Of a stretch of DNA of 43,870 nt, positions 1 through 8,330 are shown one piece after another. Numbering within the stretch: the first letter of the stretch is position 1; each line of letters opens with the position of its first letter. The notes under the pieces are model-generated. The model was not told the DNA's origin. It did no database searches and worked only from the letters and a program-made list of their open reading frames with translations. The position numbers and the translations under genes are program-made. Origin of the DNA: Taishania sp036758285 (GTDB lineage: Bacteria; Bacteroidota; Bacteroidia; Flavobacteriales_D; Crocinitomicaceae); NCBI GenBank assembly GCA_036758285.1, contig DAIOWV010000017.1, forward strand, positions 1 to 43,870, in the 5' to 3' direction.

Positions 1-38
1 CGTGCTCTTGAAGCAACATGATTTACTGATCTTGGCAT
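1..38 (-). CDS. rplT: 50S ribosomal protein L20, N-terminal fragment (partial)
   Basis: Only the first 12 codons and part of the thirteenth lie in the window; the gene runs off the left edge. Read on the minus strand from the ATG at 38, the peptide is MPRSVNHVASRAR, the conserved start of bacterial L20 (usual form MPRSVNAVASRARRKK). L20 binds 23S rRNA early in assembly of the large subunit and in several bacteria represses its own operon. It follows rpmI by 92 nt, the expected order infC-rpmI-rplT. The identification rests on a short but very characteristic sequence plus synteny. Confidence 0.88.
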   Translation of the reverse strand, partial: MPRSVNHVASRA

Positions 39-130
39 AATTTTAAGTTTTTTGATAAAAAGTGCGATGTTATTTCAATCGACTTAGCTACTCTTTTATC
101 GGGTTAAACAATTAATAAACCTGAGATTGA

Positions 131-314
131 TTATTTCAATCCCAATTGTAATTTTACATTCGACTCATCAGCTGGGTGAACCAATCCTGCATAAGTCAAG
201 TTACGCTTTCTTTTAGTCGATTTCTTAGTTAAGATGTGACTTTTAAANNNNNNNNNNGCTTCCAGTGATTGTGAATCTCTTCTTTGCACTGGATTTAGTT
301 TTCATTTTTGGCAT
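131..314 (-). CDS. rpmI: 50S ribosomal protein L35 (interrupted by an assembly gap)
   Basis: The ATG at 312-314 opens MPKMKTKSSAKKRFTITGS, the typical L35 N-terminus, and after the N run at 248-257 the reading resumes as FKSHILTKKSTKRKRN and ends ...LGLK before TAA at 131-133. Nineteen codons lie before the gap and 38 plus the stop after it, so the true missing length must be a multiple of three. L35 proteins are usually about 65 residues with about eight residues between these blocks, so about 24 bases are missing rather than the 10 shown. The gene is too short and broken to appear as one open frame, but I consider it intact in the organism. It is a basic protein of the large subunit. Confidence 0.9.
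248..257. other. Assembly gap (10 N) inside rpmI
   Basis: A run of ten N. The flanking L35 codons require a gap that is a multiple of three, so the printed length is a placeholder. Confidence 0.95.
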
Positions 315-368
315 CTCTATTCAATTTTAAGTTAACCCTATATAGCTTCTTTCTAATTTAGAATGAAG

Positions 369-420
369 AATTCAGAATGAAGAGTTGTCCCTCGTATTTC
401 TGAAATCTACTTTCTGAATT
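369..420 (-). promoter_or_regulatory. Inverted repeat in the infC-rpmI intercistronic leader
   Basis: The 110-nt spacer between infC and rpmI holds the 9-base complementary arms AATTCAGAA (369-377) and TTCTGAATT (412-420), about 34 nt apart, and next to them a direct repeat of AGAATGAAGA near 360-383. In Escherichia coli, L20 represses rpmI-rplT through RNA structure in the corresponding region. Here only the complementarity is visible; an L20 site is inference. There is no U-run typical of a terminator next to the arms. Confidence 0.35.
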
Positions 421-424
421 TAAT

Positions 425-973
425 TTATTTTTTTTTCGGATTTATCATTATTGTCATTCGCTTACCTTCTAGTTTAGGCATTTGTTCTAAAACACCTAAG
501 TCAGTCAGTTCTTGTGCAAATTTCAACAATAATATTTCACCTCTATCTTTAAAGACAATTGTTCGTCCACGGAAGAATACATATGCTTTCACCTTACTTC
601 CTTCTTCAAGGAATTTTTTAGCATGTTCTAACTTGAAGTTGAAATCGTGGTCATCCGTATTTGGACCAAAACGAATTTCTTTAATTACAATCTTGCTTTG
701 TTTTGCCTTTAGTTCTTTTTGTTTCCTTTTTTGGTTGTACAAGAACTTACGGTAATCCATAATTTTACACACAGGGGGAACTGCATTTGGTGAAATTTCA
801 ACCAAATCCAACTCTTGCTCCTCAGCTAAAACCAATGCTTCTCTAACACTTAATACTTTTGGTTCTTCTCCTTCGACAACCAAACGAATTTGTGGAGCAA
901 TGATTTTTTCATTTATTCTGTGCTCTTCTTTTGGTTCTTGACGAACCGGTTTACCACCTCTTAATTTTGCCAT
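425..973 (-). CDS. infC: Translation initiation factor IF-3
   Basis: 182 residues, close to the usual length. IF-3 binds the 30S subunit, checks the initiator tRNA-start codon pairing and prevents early 50S joining. The N-terminal domain (about 17-90) carries RINEKI, the stretch DLVEISPNAVPPVCKIMDY and the basic linker NQKRKQKELKAKQ. The C-terminal domain (about 97-180) has KEIRFGPNTDDHDFNFKLEH and VKAYVFFRGR. It lies 12 nt after thrS and before rpmI, the standard order. The start is ATG (971-973); the AUU start used for autoregulation in E. coli is not seen here. A lysine-rich tail ends the protein. Confidence 0.97.
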   Translation of the reverse strand: MAKLRGGKPVRQEPKEEHRINEKIIAPQIRLVVEGEEPKVLSVREALVLAEEQELDLVEISPNAVPPVCKIMDYRKFLYNQKRKQKELKAKQSKIVIKEIRFGPNTDDHDFNFKLEHAKKFLEEGSKVKAYVFFRGRTIVFKDRGEILLLKFAQELTDLGVLEQMPKLEGKRMTIMINPKKK

Positions 974-985
974 TCAAAAATTAAA

Positions 986-2929
986 CTATACGTTAAATAC
1001 AAGTTCTTGTTCTACCATTTTTTCAACCAAACTCTTAAAGTCATTCATGGTCATTGCTCCCAAATCGCCTTCTTTTCTTTGGCGAACAGAAATTTGCTCA
1101 TTAGCTTCTTCTTGTTCTCCAACGATCAACATAAATGGCACTTTGTTGAGTTCTGCTTCACGAATTTTCTTTCCGATTTTTTCATTTCGGTCGTCAACGG
1201 AACCGCGAATATCGTAATTATTTAAGAATTCTGAAACTTTTTCTGCATATGCATTATATTTTTCTGAAATTGGAAGGATTGTAAACTGACTGCCTGTCAA
1301 CCACAAAGGGAAATCTCCAGCACAATGTTCTAATAATACTGCGACAAATCTTTCCATTGAACCAAAAGGTGCTCTGTGTATCATTACAGGACGGTGTTTT
1401 TGGTTGTCTGCTCCAATGTATTCCAATTCAAATCGTTCAGGTAAGTTGTAATCTACCTGAATTGTTCCTAATTGCCATTCACGTCCAAGTGCATCAGAAA
1501 CCATGAAATCTAATTTAGGTCCGTAGAAAGCAGCTTCGCCTAATTCAACTACTGTTGGTAATCCTTTTTCTGCTGCTGCTTCAATAATTGCTCTTTCTGC
1601 TTTTTCCCAGTTTTCATCACTTCCAATGTACTTAGATGGATTTTCAGGGTCACGCAATGAGATCTGAGCTTTGAAATTGTCAAATGACAATGTTTTAAAA
1701 ATATACAAAACCAGGTCAATTACTTTTTTAAATTCATCTTTCACCTGTTCTTGCATACAGAAGATGTGGGCGTCATCTTGAGTAAATCCACGTACACGAG
1801 TTAAACCGTGTAACTCACCTGATTGTTCATAACGGTAAACTGTTCCAAATTCTGCAAATCGAGCTGGCAATTCTTTGTAAGAACGTGGGCGTGATTTGAA
1901 AATTTCACAGTGATGCGGGCAATTCATTGGTTTTAATAAAAACTCTTCGTTTACATCTGGAGTTTTTATTGGTTGAAATGAATCAGCACCATATTTTGCA
2001 TAGTGACCAGAAGTTACATACAATTCTTTATTTCCAATGTGTGGAGTAATTACTTGCTCGTATCCTGATTTGCGTTGTGCTTTTTTTAAGAAGTTTTCCA
2101 AACGCTCGCGCAAAGCAGCTCCTTTTGGTAACCACAATGGCAACCCTTGTCCCACAGTTTGAGAAAAAGTAAACAATTCTAATTCTTTCCCAAGTTTTCT
2201 ATGGTCACGACGTTTTGCTTCTTCAACTCTTTCCAAATATTCAGTTAACTCTTGAGATTTAGGAAATGTAATTCCATAAATTCGAGTTAATTGCTTGTTC
2301 TTTTCATCTCCACGCCAATATGCACCAGCGATTGAAGTTAATTTTACAGCCTTAATAAATCCTGTATTTGGAATGTGAGGCCCTCTACATAAGTCTGTGA
2401 AATTTCCTTGTGTATAAAAAGTTATTTGTCCATCTTCCAAACCTTCAATTAATTCAAGTTTGTAAGGATCTTGTTTTTCTGTAAAATATGAAATTGCATC
2501 AGATTTTGAAACTTCTTTTCTTACAAAAGGAGCTTTTTCTTTTGCTAATTCCTTCATTTTTTGTTCGATTTTCTCTAAGTCTTTTTCTTGAATTGTATAA
2601 TCCATGAAATCTACATCATAGTAAAATCCGTTTGCAATCGGAGGGCCAATTGCTAATTTAACTCCAGGATAATAGAATTCTAACGCTTCAGCCATTAAGT
2701 GAGCTGAAGAGTGCCACATCGTTGATTTTCCTTCGGCATCGTTCCAGGTCAACAGTTGTAAGCTTGAGTCATTGTTAATTGACGTGTTTGCATCAACAAC
2801 TACGTTGTTAATTTTTGCAGCAAGAACATTTCTCGCCAAGCCTTCAGAGATACTCATGGCAACATCCATTGGAGTGATTCCCTTGTCGTACTGTCTGACT
2901 GATCCGTCTGGAAGTGTGATGTTAATCAT
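986..2929 (-). CDS. thrS: Threonine-tRNA ligase
   Basis: 647 residues, full length for a class II threonyl-tRNA synthetase, which charges tRNA-Thr and edits mis-acylated Ser-tRNA. Order of domains: TGS domain (1-60), editing domain with HSSAH (H73, H77) and DLCRGPH (C181, H185), the class II catalytic core, and the C-terminal anticodon-binding domain (from about 545). The catalytic zinc ligands are visible as MNCPHHC (C337), DDAHIF (H388) and MIHRAPFGS (H518). First gene of the thrS-infC-rpmI-rplT operon; a TAnnTTTG box sits 34 nt before the ATG. The start at 2929 gives the complete TGS domain MINITLPDGS. Confidence 0.98.
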   Translation of the reverse strand: MINITLPDGSVRQYDKGITPMDVAMSISEGLARNVLAAKINNVVVDANTSINNDSSLQLLTWNDAEGKSTMWHSSAHLMAEALEFYYPGVKLAIGPPIANGFYYDVDFMDYTIQEKDLEKIEQKMKELAKEKAPFVRKEVSKSDAISYFTEKQDPYKLELIEGLEDGQITFYTQGNFTDLCRGPHIPNTGFIKAVKLTSIAGAYWRGDEKNKQLTRIYGITFPKSQELTEYLERVEEAKRRDHRKLGKELELFTFSQTVGQGLPLWLPKGAALRERLENFLKKAQRKSGYEQVITPHIGNKELYVTSGHYAKYGADSFQPIKTPDVNEEFLLKPMNCPHHCEIFKSRPRSYKELPARFAEFGTVYRYEQSGELHGLTRVRGFTQDDAHIFCMQEQVKDEFKKVIDLVLYIFKTLSFDNFKAQISLRDPENPSKYIGSDENWEKAERAIIEAAAEKGLPTVVELGEAAFYGPKLDFMVSDALGREWQLGTIQVDYNLPERFELEYIGADNQKHRPVMIHRAPFGSMERFVAVLLEHCAGDFPLWLTGSQFTILPISEKYNAYAEKVSEFLNNYDIRGSVDDRNEKIGKKIREAELNKVPFMLIVGEQEEANEQISVRQRKEGDLGAMTMNDFKSLVEKMVEQELVFNV

Positions 2930-2963
2930 TGTTTATAATACTATTATCTGTTTAATTAGCTTG

Positions 2964-2971
2964 CAAAGATA
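2964..2971 (-). promoter_or_regulatory. Bacteroidota -7 promoter box of thrS
   Basis: On the minus strand the sequence is TATCTTTG, an exact match to the Bacteroidota consensus TAnnTTTG, 34 nt before the thrS start. I could not point to a clear -33 element. Confidence 0.6.
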
Positions 2972-3144
2972 AGTATACGAATTTTAATATTGGTTAATTA
3001 ATTGATAAAAAGATAAACAGATGGTTGATTGTTTAATTTTTGTGATCCTATTTATGTCATAAAGTCTTAAAATATTCGGATTGACTAAAAATGATTTGTT
3101 GAAAAGTTTCAATAATGGTGATGAAATTGAAATTTTCAATCATC

Positions 3145-3152
3145 TACTTTTG
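3145..3152 (+). promoter_or_regulatory. Bacteroidota -7 promoter box of the rhomboid gene
   Basis: TACTTTTG matches TAnnTTTG and lies 18 nt before the ATG at 3171. Together with the thrS box it makes this 241-nt spacer a divergent promoter region. Confidence 0.5.
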
Positions 3153-3170
3153 AGTATTCAAATTGTATAA

Positions 3171-3716
3171 ATGAAAATTACGTTTAATTCCCCATTTGTT
3201 TTGACTTTTGCATTGCTGGCAACATTTGTTTTAGTGCTTAGCATAAGTATTGGAGGTCATTTGCAAGTTTTAACCTTGAATGGTGATTTTAATTTTAAAA
3301 ATTGGCAATCTTATGTGGGGTTGTTTTTATATCCTTTAAGTCATTCAGGGGTTACTCACCTTGTTTCTAATTTTGGAATTATTCTTTTAATTGGTCCTTT
3401 GCTTGAGAAAAAATATGGTTGGCAAAAATTACTATCGATGAGTGTTATTACTACTTTGGTTATTGGTATAGCTCATATTGTTATTTCTGATCATGGATTA
3501 ATTGGGGCAAGTGGTTTGGTTTTTCTTTATATCATTTTGGCGAGCTTGTCTAATTCTACGAATAAAGAGGTGCCACTTACTTTTATCCTTGTTGTTTGTA
3601 TGTTTCTTGGTCAAGAGATTCTTAATAGCTTTCAAGATGATCAGATTTCTCAAATGGCACATATTGGAGGTGGAATAATGGCAGTTCTATTTCGTTATGT
3701 GATGAAATCAGCGTAG
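3171..3716 (+). CDS. Rhomboid family intramembrane serine protease
   Basis: 181 residues with about six hydrophobic segments, so a minimal rhomboid core without extra domains. Rhomboids cut transmembrane segments of substrates within the inner membrane. The signature parts are present: SHSGVTHLVSNF (H58, H63 and N67, the second-helix motif that forms the oxyanion site), IGASG with the likely nucleophile S114, and MAHIGGG with the partner H164. The Ser/His dyad is therefore complete and the protein should be active. It has its own promoter divergent from thrS. Its substrate cannot be told from context; the next gene is 143 nt away and has a separate promoter. Confidence 0.88.
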   Translation: MKITFNSPFVLTFALLATFVLVLSISIGGHLQVLTLNGDFNFKNWQSYVGLFLYPLSHSGVTHLVSNFGIILLIGPLLEKKYGWQKLLSMSVITTLVIGIAHIVISDHGLIGASGLVFLYIILASLSNSTNKEVPLTFILVVCMFLGQEILNSFQDDQISQMAHIGGGIMAVLFRYVMKSA

Positions 3717-3836
3717 TTTATTGTTTTTTAATAGTGTTTTTTATTGATAATCAATTACTTTTTTTTGTTGAAGGTTTGTGAGAATCATTGTTGATAAAAT
3801 CCTTGTAATAGTTATGATTCATGCCATATAGCTTTT

Positions 3837-3844
3837 TATTTTTG
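3837..3844 (+). promoter_or_regulatory. Bacteroidota -7 promoter box of the Gfo/Idh/MocA gene
   Basis: TATTTTTG matches TAnnTTTG, 15 nt before the ATG at 3860. Confidence 0.55.
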
Positions 3845-3859
3845 TAAAAAAGACATTTT

Positions 3860-4846
3860 ATGCTAAGGATTGGTGTGCTCGGAGCTGGGCATTTAGGAAA
3901 AATTCATATTCGACTTATTAAAGAATTGATACAAGAATTTGATTTAGTGGGTTTTTATGACCCTTCTGATGAAAATGCAAAAGTAGTTGAAGAGCAATTT
4001 GGTATTCGTCGTTTTAATACGATTGAATCACTTTTGGAAGAAGTCGATTGTGTTGATATTGTTACTCCAACCATTACGCATTACGATTGTGCAAGTCAAG
4101 CAATACGGAAGACAAAACATGTGTTTATTGAAAAACCTGTAACGGAAACTGTTGAAGAAGCTAAATCATTGATGAATCTGGCATTGGAAGCAGGTGTTAC
4201 AGTTCAAGTTGGACATGTTGAACGATTTAATCCAGCATTTAGTGCAGCATTGCCTTATTTTAATCGACCAATGTTTATTGAAACTCATCGATTGGCTCAG
4301 TTTAATCCAAGAGGTACGGATGTTCCAGTTGTATTGGATTTGATGATACATGATTTGGATATTATTTTGAGTGTTGTTAAATCTGGGATTAAAAGAATAT
4401 CTGCTTCAGGGGTTGCTGTTGTAAGTGATACTCCTGATATTACCAATGCACGCATAGAGTTTGATAATGGTTGCGTTGCCAATTTAACAGCAAGCAGAAT
4501 TTCAATGAAAAACATGCGCAAATCTAGATTTTTTCAAAAAGACGCATATATAAGTGTTGACTTCTTAACAAAAGAATTAGAAGTTGTAAGAATGGAAACA
4601 ATAGAAGGGGAGCCAAATCCTTTTGATGTTGTTTTTGATATGGGGAATGGGAAGCCTGTTAAAAAGGTATTTTTCGATAAGCCGCAATTAGATGAAATGA
4701 ATGCAATAAAAGAAGAATTAAGAACTTTTGCTGTTGCGATCAACCAAAAGTCAACTCCAATCGTTTCATTAGAAGATGGCTACAATGCTTTGGATGTAGC
4801 TCATCAAATTCTGGAAAAATTAAAGTCATCTGTAGCAGTTGTTTAA
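3860..4846 (+). CDS. Gfo/Idh/MocA family NAD(P)-dependent oxidoreductase
   Basis: 328 residues. The N-terminal Rossmann fold starts at once with GVLGAGHLGKIH (G8, G10, G13); the family motif EKPV is at 91-94 and a catalytic-type segment LMIHDLD with H164 and D167 follows. The middle motif VGHVERFNPAF resembles members acting on sugars or nucleotide sugars. The C-terminal half is the usual beta-sheet substrate domain. Family members oxidise or reduce a sugar hydroxyl with NAD(P). The nearby sugar-phosphate transferase (6022-7425) makes a role in surface glycan synthesis plausible, but the exact substrate is not readable from sequence. The ATG at 3860 is set by the promoter just upstream and the intact nucleotide-binding motif. 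Confidence 0.85.
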   Translation: MLRIGVLGAGHLGKIHIRLIKELIQEFDLVGFYDPSDENAKVVEEQFGIRRFNTIESLLEEVDCVDIVTPTITHYDCASQAIRKTKHVFIEKPVTETVEEAKSLMNLALEAGVTVQVGHVERFNPAFSAALPYFNRPMFIETHRLAQFNPRGTDVPVVLDLMIHDLDIILSVVKSGIKRISASGVAVVSDTPDITNARIEFDNGCVANLTASRISMKNMRKSRFFQKDAYISVDFLTKELEVVRMETIEGEPNPFDVVFDMGNGKPVKKVFFDKPQLDEMNAIKEELRTFAVAINQKSTPIVSLEDGYNALDVAHQILEKLKSSVAVV

Positions 4847-4917
4847 TTTTGTATAGATCGTTTTTCTTGAGAATAAAATATGAACAATAAAAATACGTTG
4901 ATATAATATTATATATA

Positions 4918-5781
4918 ATGATGAAAAAAATATTTTTCTTTTGTTTTCTTATATCACTGTCATTATTAACAGGCTGTGTTAAGAATAATCCAGATCCCTC
5001 ATGGATTGAAATTAATGGATTTACAGTTCAAAGTAATCCACAGTTGAGTGGATCCGAAGGTGATCTGAGTCGAAATGCTTTGACAAATGGATGGGTTTAT
5101 ATTAATGATAAGTTTATTGGTATTTTTGAGTTACCTTGTAAGATACCAGTTATGGTTCAAGGTCAATCAGCGATTCGAGTGTATCCTACGATATTAAACA
5201 ATGGGATTTCACTCACTAAAAAACAATATCCTTTTTTAGAGGCTTATGAAACGATCGTAGACCTTAAGCAGAATGAAACAGTTGTAATTGCACCTACAAC
5301 AAAATACTTGGCAGGTACCAAATTTTGGGTTGAAGATTTTGAAGGTAGCACTCAAAAACTGACTCAAGGTAATGGAAGTCAAACTAATTATTTAGTACAG
5401 TTGGAAAATGGTAACAGATATGGAAGGGTTTTGTTGACTCCTTCAGAATCATATTGGGCGATGTACACGGATGAAGAAGATCCGTTTAGTTTTCCAATTG
5501 GTTCAAGTGTTTATTTAGAAGCTGAATTTTATTGTACATCTAAAGTTATTACTAGTGTTTTGGCGGGGAAACTTGATGGTACAATAACTGAGCATGTGAA
5601 TGTTTCCATGTTGCCATCTAATAGTGAAACGGTTGTTTGGAAGAAAATATATATTGATTTGACTGATGTTGTGAAAGGGTCTGGAGGATATAAGTTTTGG
5701 CAAGCTTTTTCAAGTCAATTACCTGAAGGTAGTTCACAATCATTAATTTATCTAGATAATATTAAAGTAGTTTACAGGTAG
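4918..5781 (+). CDS. Outer-surface lipoprotein of unknown function
   Basis: 287 residues. The N-terminus is a classic lipoprotein signal: two lysines, a hydrophobic stretch and the lipobox LTGC with the lipidated Cys at residue 20 (19 if the second ATG is used). The mature part is beta-rich. About 25-130 (WVYINDKFIGIFELP...) resembles a small carbohydrate-binding-like or PEGA-like sandwich, and about 137-287 (FWVEDFEGS ... LIYLDNIKVVY) looks like a jelly-roll domain; both fold guesses are inference. I do not recognise a named family. Two ATG codons in tandem (4918, 4921) leave the exact start open. A weak hairpin with a T-run (5783-5801) follows. Confidence 0.7.
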   Translation: MMKKIFFFCFLISLSLLTGCVKNNPDPSWIEINGFTVQSNPQLSGSEGDLSRNALTNGWVYINDKFIGIFELPCKIPVMVQGQSAIRVYPTILNNGISLTKKQYPFLEAYETIVDLKQNETVVIAPTTKYLAGTKFWVEDFEGSTQKLTQGNGSQTNYLVQLENGNRYGRVLLTPSESYWAMYTDEEDPFSFPIGSSVYLEAEFYCTSKVITSVLAGKLDGTITEHVNVSMLPSNSETVVWKKIYIDLTDVVKGSGGYKFWQAFSSQLPEGSSQSLIYLDNIKVVYR

Positions 5782-5854
5782 TTGAAATTATTTCATTTTT
5801 TACTTTAAAAATTATACAATAATAAAATATGACATTACGTTAGTTAGAGTAATT

Positions 5855-6022
5855 ATGATGATTTATTATTTCTTGCTCACTCTTTTTATTATACTATCAG
5901 TTGAAATAACTAGAAATTTAACTATGCTGATACTTGCTAAGAAAATGCTTTTTCAATTTATATTAATTCCAATAATGAATAGTTGCAATATGGAGTTTTT
6001 ACTTAAAACGTTTGTATTCTGA
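5855..6022 (+). CDS. Candidate small hydrophobic protein (55 aa) coupled to the sugar transferase gene
   Basis: An open frame of 55 codons starts ATGATG at 5855 and ends with a TGA whose last base is the first base of the next gene's ATG (TGATG, 6020-6024). The peptide begins MMIYYFLLTLFIILSVEITR, a clear membrane segment, and continues hydrophobic (LILAKKMLFQFILIPIM). The stop/start overlap is typical of translationally coupled genes. Against it: AT-rich DNA yields short hydrophobic frames by chance, and I recognise no family. If real, it could be a membrane partner or leader peptide for the downstream transferase. Confidence 0.3.
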   Translation: MMIYYFLLTLFIILSVEITRNLTMLILAKKMLFQFILIPIMNSCNMEFLLKTFVF

Positions 6023-7425
6023 TGAAGCAATCTAAGTTAAGAAAAACGATTTTTTTCATTCTATTGGATTGGTTTGTCGCATTGATGGCATGGGCAAGTT
6101 TCTATTATGTCCGAAAAGTTTACATAGAGGAAGTTGGGTTTTCAATGGGGTCATCGTATGTGCCTGGATTAGTAATGGTACCTTTGTTTTGGTTGCTGAT
6201 TTTTGCATTACAGGGAACTTACGTTGATGTTCGAAGGCTTTATCGGATGAAGGTGTTGGTTCAAACCTTTTTTGGTTCTTTGGTTGGTTCTATTGTCTTG
6301 TTTTTCTTTTTATTAATTGATGATGAAGTGGATGATCATACACTCTTTTATCAATCTATTTTGTGGTTGTTTAGCATTCATTTTTTTTATTTTTTAATAG
6401 TACGATTATTTTTTGTAAGTCGCTTGGTAAAACGAATTCATCGGCGTGAAAAAGGATTTAGAACTTTAGTAATTGGAGGAAATGAAAAGGCTGTAGATAT
6501 TGTTTCTGAATTGCAGCATATGAAAAAAGGTAGTGGACATTTACTTGTTGGTTTTGTCAATTTAAACGGGACGGATAGGTTGTTGGAAAATCAATTGCCA
6601 TATTTAGGTAAAGCGACAGAAGGATTAGAAGTTGTTATTCGTCAAAATGAAATTGAAGAAGTAATTATTGCATTAGAAAGTAAAGAACATGACCGAATTC
6701 GTGATTTAATCATCCGAATGGAAGGAAGTGATTTAAAAATCAATATTTTACCAGATATGTATGATATTTTATCTGGTTCAGTTAAAATGAGTAACATTTT
6801 TGGAGCACTTTTAATTGAGGTTAATGCTGAAGTTATGCCTGTTTGGCAAAAAGTTGTGAAGCGATTTTTGGATATTTTCTTTTCTTTGATTGCAATAATT
6901 ATTTTAATTCCCGTTTATATAGTATTGGCAATAATGGTGAAGTTTTCTTCAAAAGGTCCAATTTTATTTTTGCAGGAAAGGATAGGAAGAAATGGAGTGC
7001 CATTTAAAATAATTAAATTTAGGACAATGTATGTTGGAGCTGAACGAAGCGGACCGCAGTTGTCTTCAACAGATGATCCAAGAATAACTCCAATAGGTAA
7101 GTTCATGCGAAAATCAAGATTGGATGAATTTCCTCAGTTTTTTAATGTTTTAAAAGGGGATATGTCTTTAGTGGGGCCAAGACCAGAAAGACAGTTTTTT
7201 ATTGATCAAATTGTAGCAATTGAACCACAATTTTTACAATTAACAAAGGTTAGACCTGGAATCACATCTTGGGGACAAGTGAAATATGGTTATGCAGAAA
7301 ATGTAGAACAAATGCTTCAACGAATGAAGTTTGATCTTTTATATATGAAAAATCGAACATTGGCACTTGATTTTAAAATTATGCTTTATACAATTCTCAT
7401 TGTCATAAAAGCAAAGGGGAAGTAA
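6022..7425 (+). CDS. Polyprenyl-phosphate sugar-1-phosphate transferase (WbaP/WcaJ type)
   Basis: 467 residues. It begins with about four membrane helices (10-130), then a CoA-binding-like Rossmann region (about 145-250, with VIGGNEKAVDIV), then a further membrane helix (about 280-305) and the bacterial sugar transferase domain. This last part shows KRFLDI, GPILFLQERIGRNG, FKIIKFRTM, RKSRLDEFPQFFNVLKGDMS and LVGPRPER, all signatures of the family. Such enzymes move a sugar-1-phosphate from a nucleotide sugar onto undecaprenyl phosphate, the first step of capsule, exopolysaccharide or O-antigen synthesis. No other glycan assembly genes follow it here. A 55-codon frame overlaps its start by one base. 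Confidence 0.93.
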   Translation: MKQSKLRKTIFFILLDWFVALMAWASFYYVRKVYIEEVGFSMGSSYVPGLVMVPLFWLLIFALQGTYVDVRRLYRMKVLVQTFFGSLVGSIVLFFFLLIDDEVDDHTLFYQSILWLFSIHFFYFLIVRLFFVSRLVKRIHRREKGFRTLVIGGNEKAVDIVSELQHMKKGSGHLLVGFVNLNGTDRLLENQLPYLGKATEGLEVVIRQNEIEEVIIALESKEHDRIRDLIIRMEGSDLKINILPDMYDILSGSVKMSNIFGALLIEVNAEVMPVWQKVVKRFLDIFFSLIAIIILIPVYIVLAIMVKFSSKGPILFLQERIGRNGVPFKIIKFRTMYVGAERSGPQLSSTDDPRITPIGKFMRKSRLDEFPQFFNVLKGDMSLVGPRPERQFFIDQIVAIEPQFLQLTKVRPGITSWGQVKYGYAENVEQMLQRMKFDLLYMKNRTLALDFKIMLYTILIVIKAKGK

Positions 7426-7577
7426 CAAAAGTTGAAAACAAGTTAGTTCTATAGATTTTTTTCATGCTTTTTCGACCATTTTGAGGTTTTTAACAATGGA
7501 TGTTTGAAATATTCTTAGTTGATAAATTTTTTGACAAAAAAGATAAATTACTTTTATCCAATATAAATCGTATAAAA

Positions 7578-8330
7578 ATGAAAATTAAAACAAAATTTGT
7601 TCTAATAGCAGTTGCTTTGTTTGTGGTTGGGACAGTTGTTGCTCAAGTAGAAACAGGAACGTCAGTAGCTGATGCTGCAACTCAACCAAAGATGAAAGAG
7701 ATTTCTGCATTTGATTTCTTGTTGAAAGGTGGTGTTTTTTTAATTCCAATTGTTTTGTTGTTGTTTTATACGATATCATTGGGGATTGAAAAATTTCTTT
7801 ATATCAGAAGAGTTACTCGTTTTGATGCTTCTTTGCTCAATGACATGACAAATAGCTTGATTCAAGGAAATGTTGAAAATGCAATTTCAACTGTTTCAAG
7901 AGATAAAACGGCTTATGGAGTAGTTATCCGTGAAGGTGTTCAAACAATTGGTCGACCAGTGTCTGAAATTGAATCGAATATGGATAAAGTTACCAATATT
8001 GAAATTGGTAAAATGGAAAAAAACCTAGGACATTTAGGTATGGTTGCTAGTATTGCTCCAACTTTAGGATTCGTAGGTACAATTGCGGGGGTAATCAAAA
8101 TTTTCTATAGTATCTCTGTTACTGAGAACGTAAGTATTGGAAATATTTCTGCTGGTTTGTATGAAAAAATGATTGCCAGTGGAGCAGGTTTGACAGTAGG
8201 TATTGTAGCGTTTGCTATTTATCACATTTTGAATGGAATTATTGATAATTACACTTTAAATATTCAAAAAGTAAATATGGATTTTGTAAACATTATTCAA
8301 CGACCAAATCATGGCGATAAAGCGAAATAA
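7578..8330 (+). CDS. exbB: ExbB/TolQ/MotA-type proton channel protein
   Basis: 250 residues from the ATG at 7578, preferred over an in-frame ATG at 7500 because it puts a signal-like segment (KTKFVLIAVALFVVG) at the N-terminus, as in Bacteroidota ExbB. Three membrane segments follow: GGVFLIPIVLLLFYTISLG, the GMVASIAPTLGFVGTIAGV core that lines the channel, and GLTVGIVAFAIYHILNG. The cytoplasmic region carries the usual acidic/basic mix. ExbB forms the pentamer that passes protons to energise TonB-dependent outer-membrane import. It overlaps exbD by 20 nt, so the two are translated together. Confidence 0.88.
   Translation: MKIKTKFVLIAVALFVVGTVVAQVETGTSVADAATQPKMKEISAFDFLLKGGVFLIPIVLLLFYTISLGIEKFLYIRRVTRFDASLLNDMTNSLIQGNVENAISTVSRDKTAYGVVIREGVQTIGRPVSEIESNMDKVTNIEIGKMEKNLGHLGMVASIAPTLGFVGTIAGVIKIFYSISVTENVSIGNISAGLYEKMIASGAGLTVGIVAFAIYHILNGIIDNYTLNIQKVNMDFVNIIQRPNHGDKAK

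Noticed and set aside
5783..5801. TGAAA-TTA-TTTCA hairpin with T-run as terminator of the lipoprotein gene
   Set aside because: Only five A/T-rich base pairs; too weak to list as a terminator.
7500..7577. Upstream ATG extending ExbB by 26 residues
   Set aside because: The extension is charged and would hide the signal-like N-terminus that starts at 7578.
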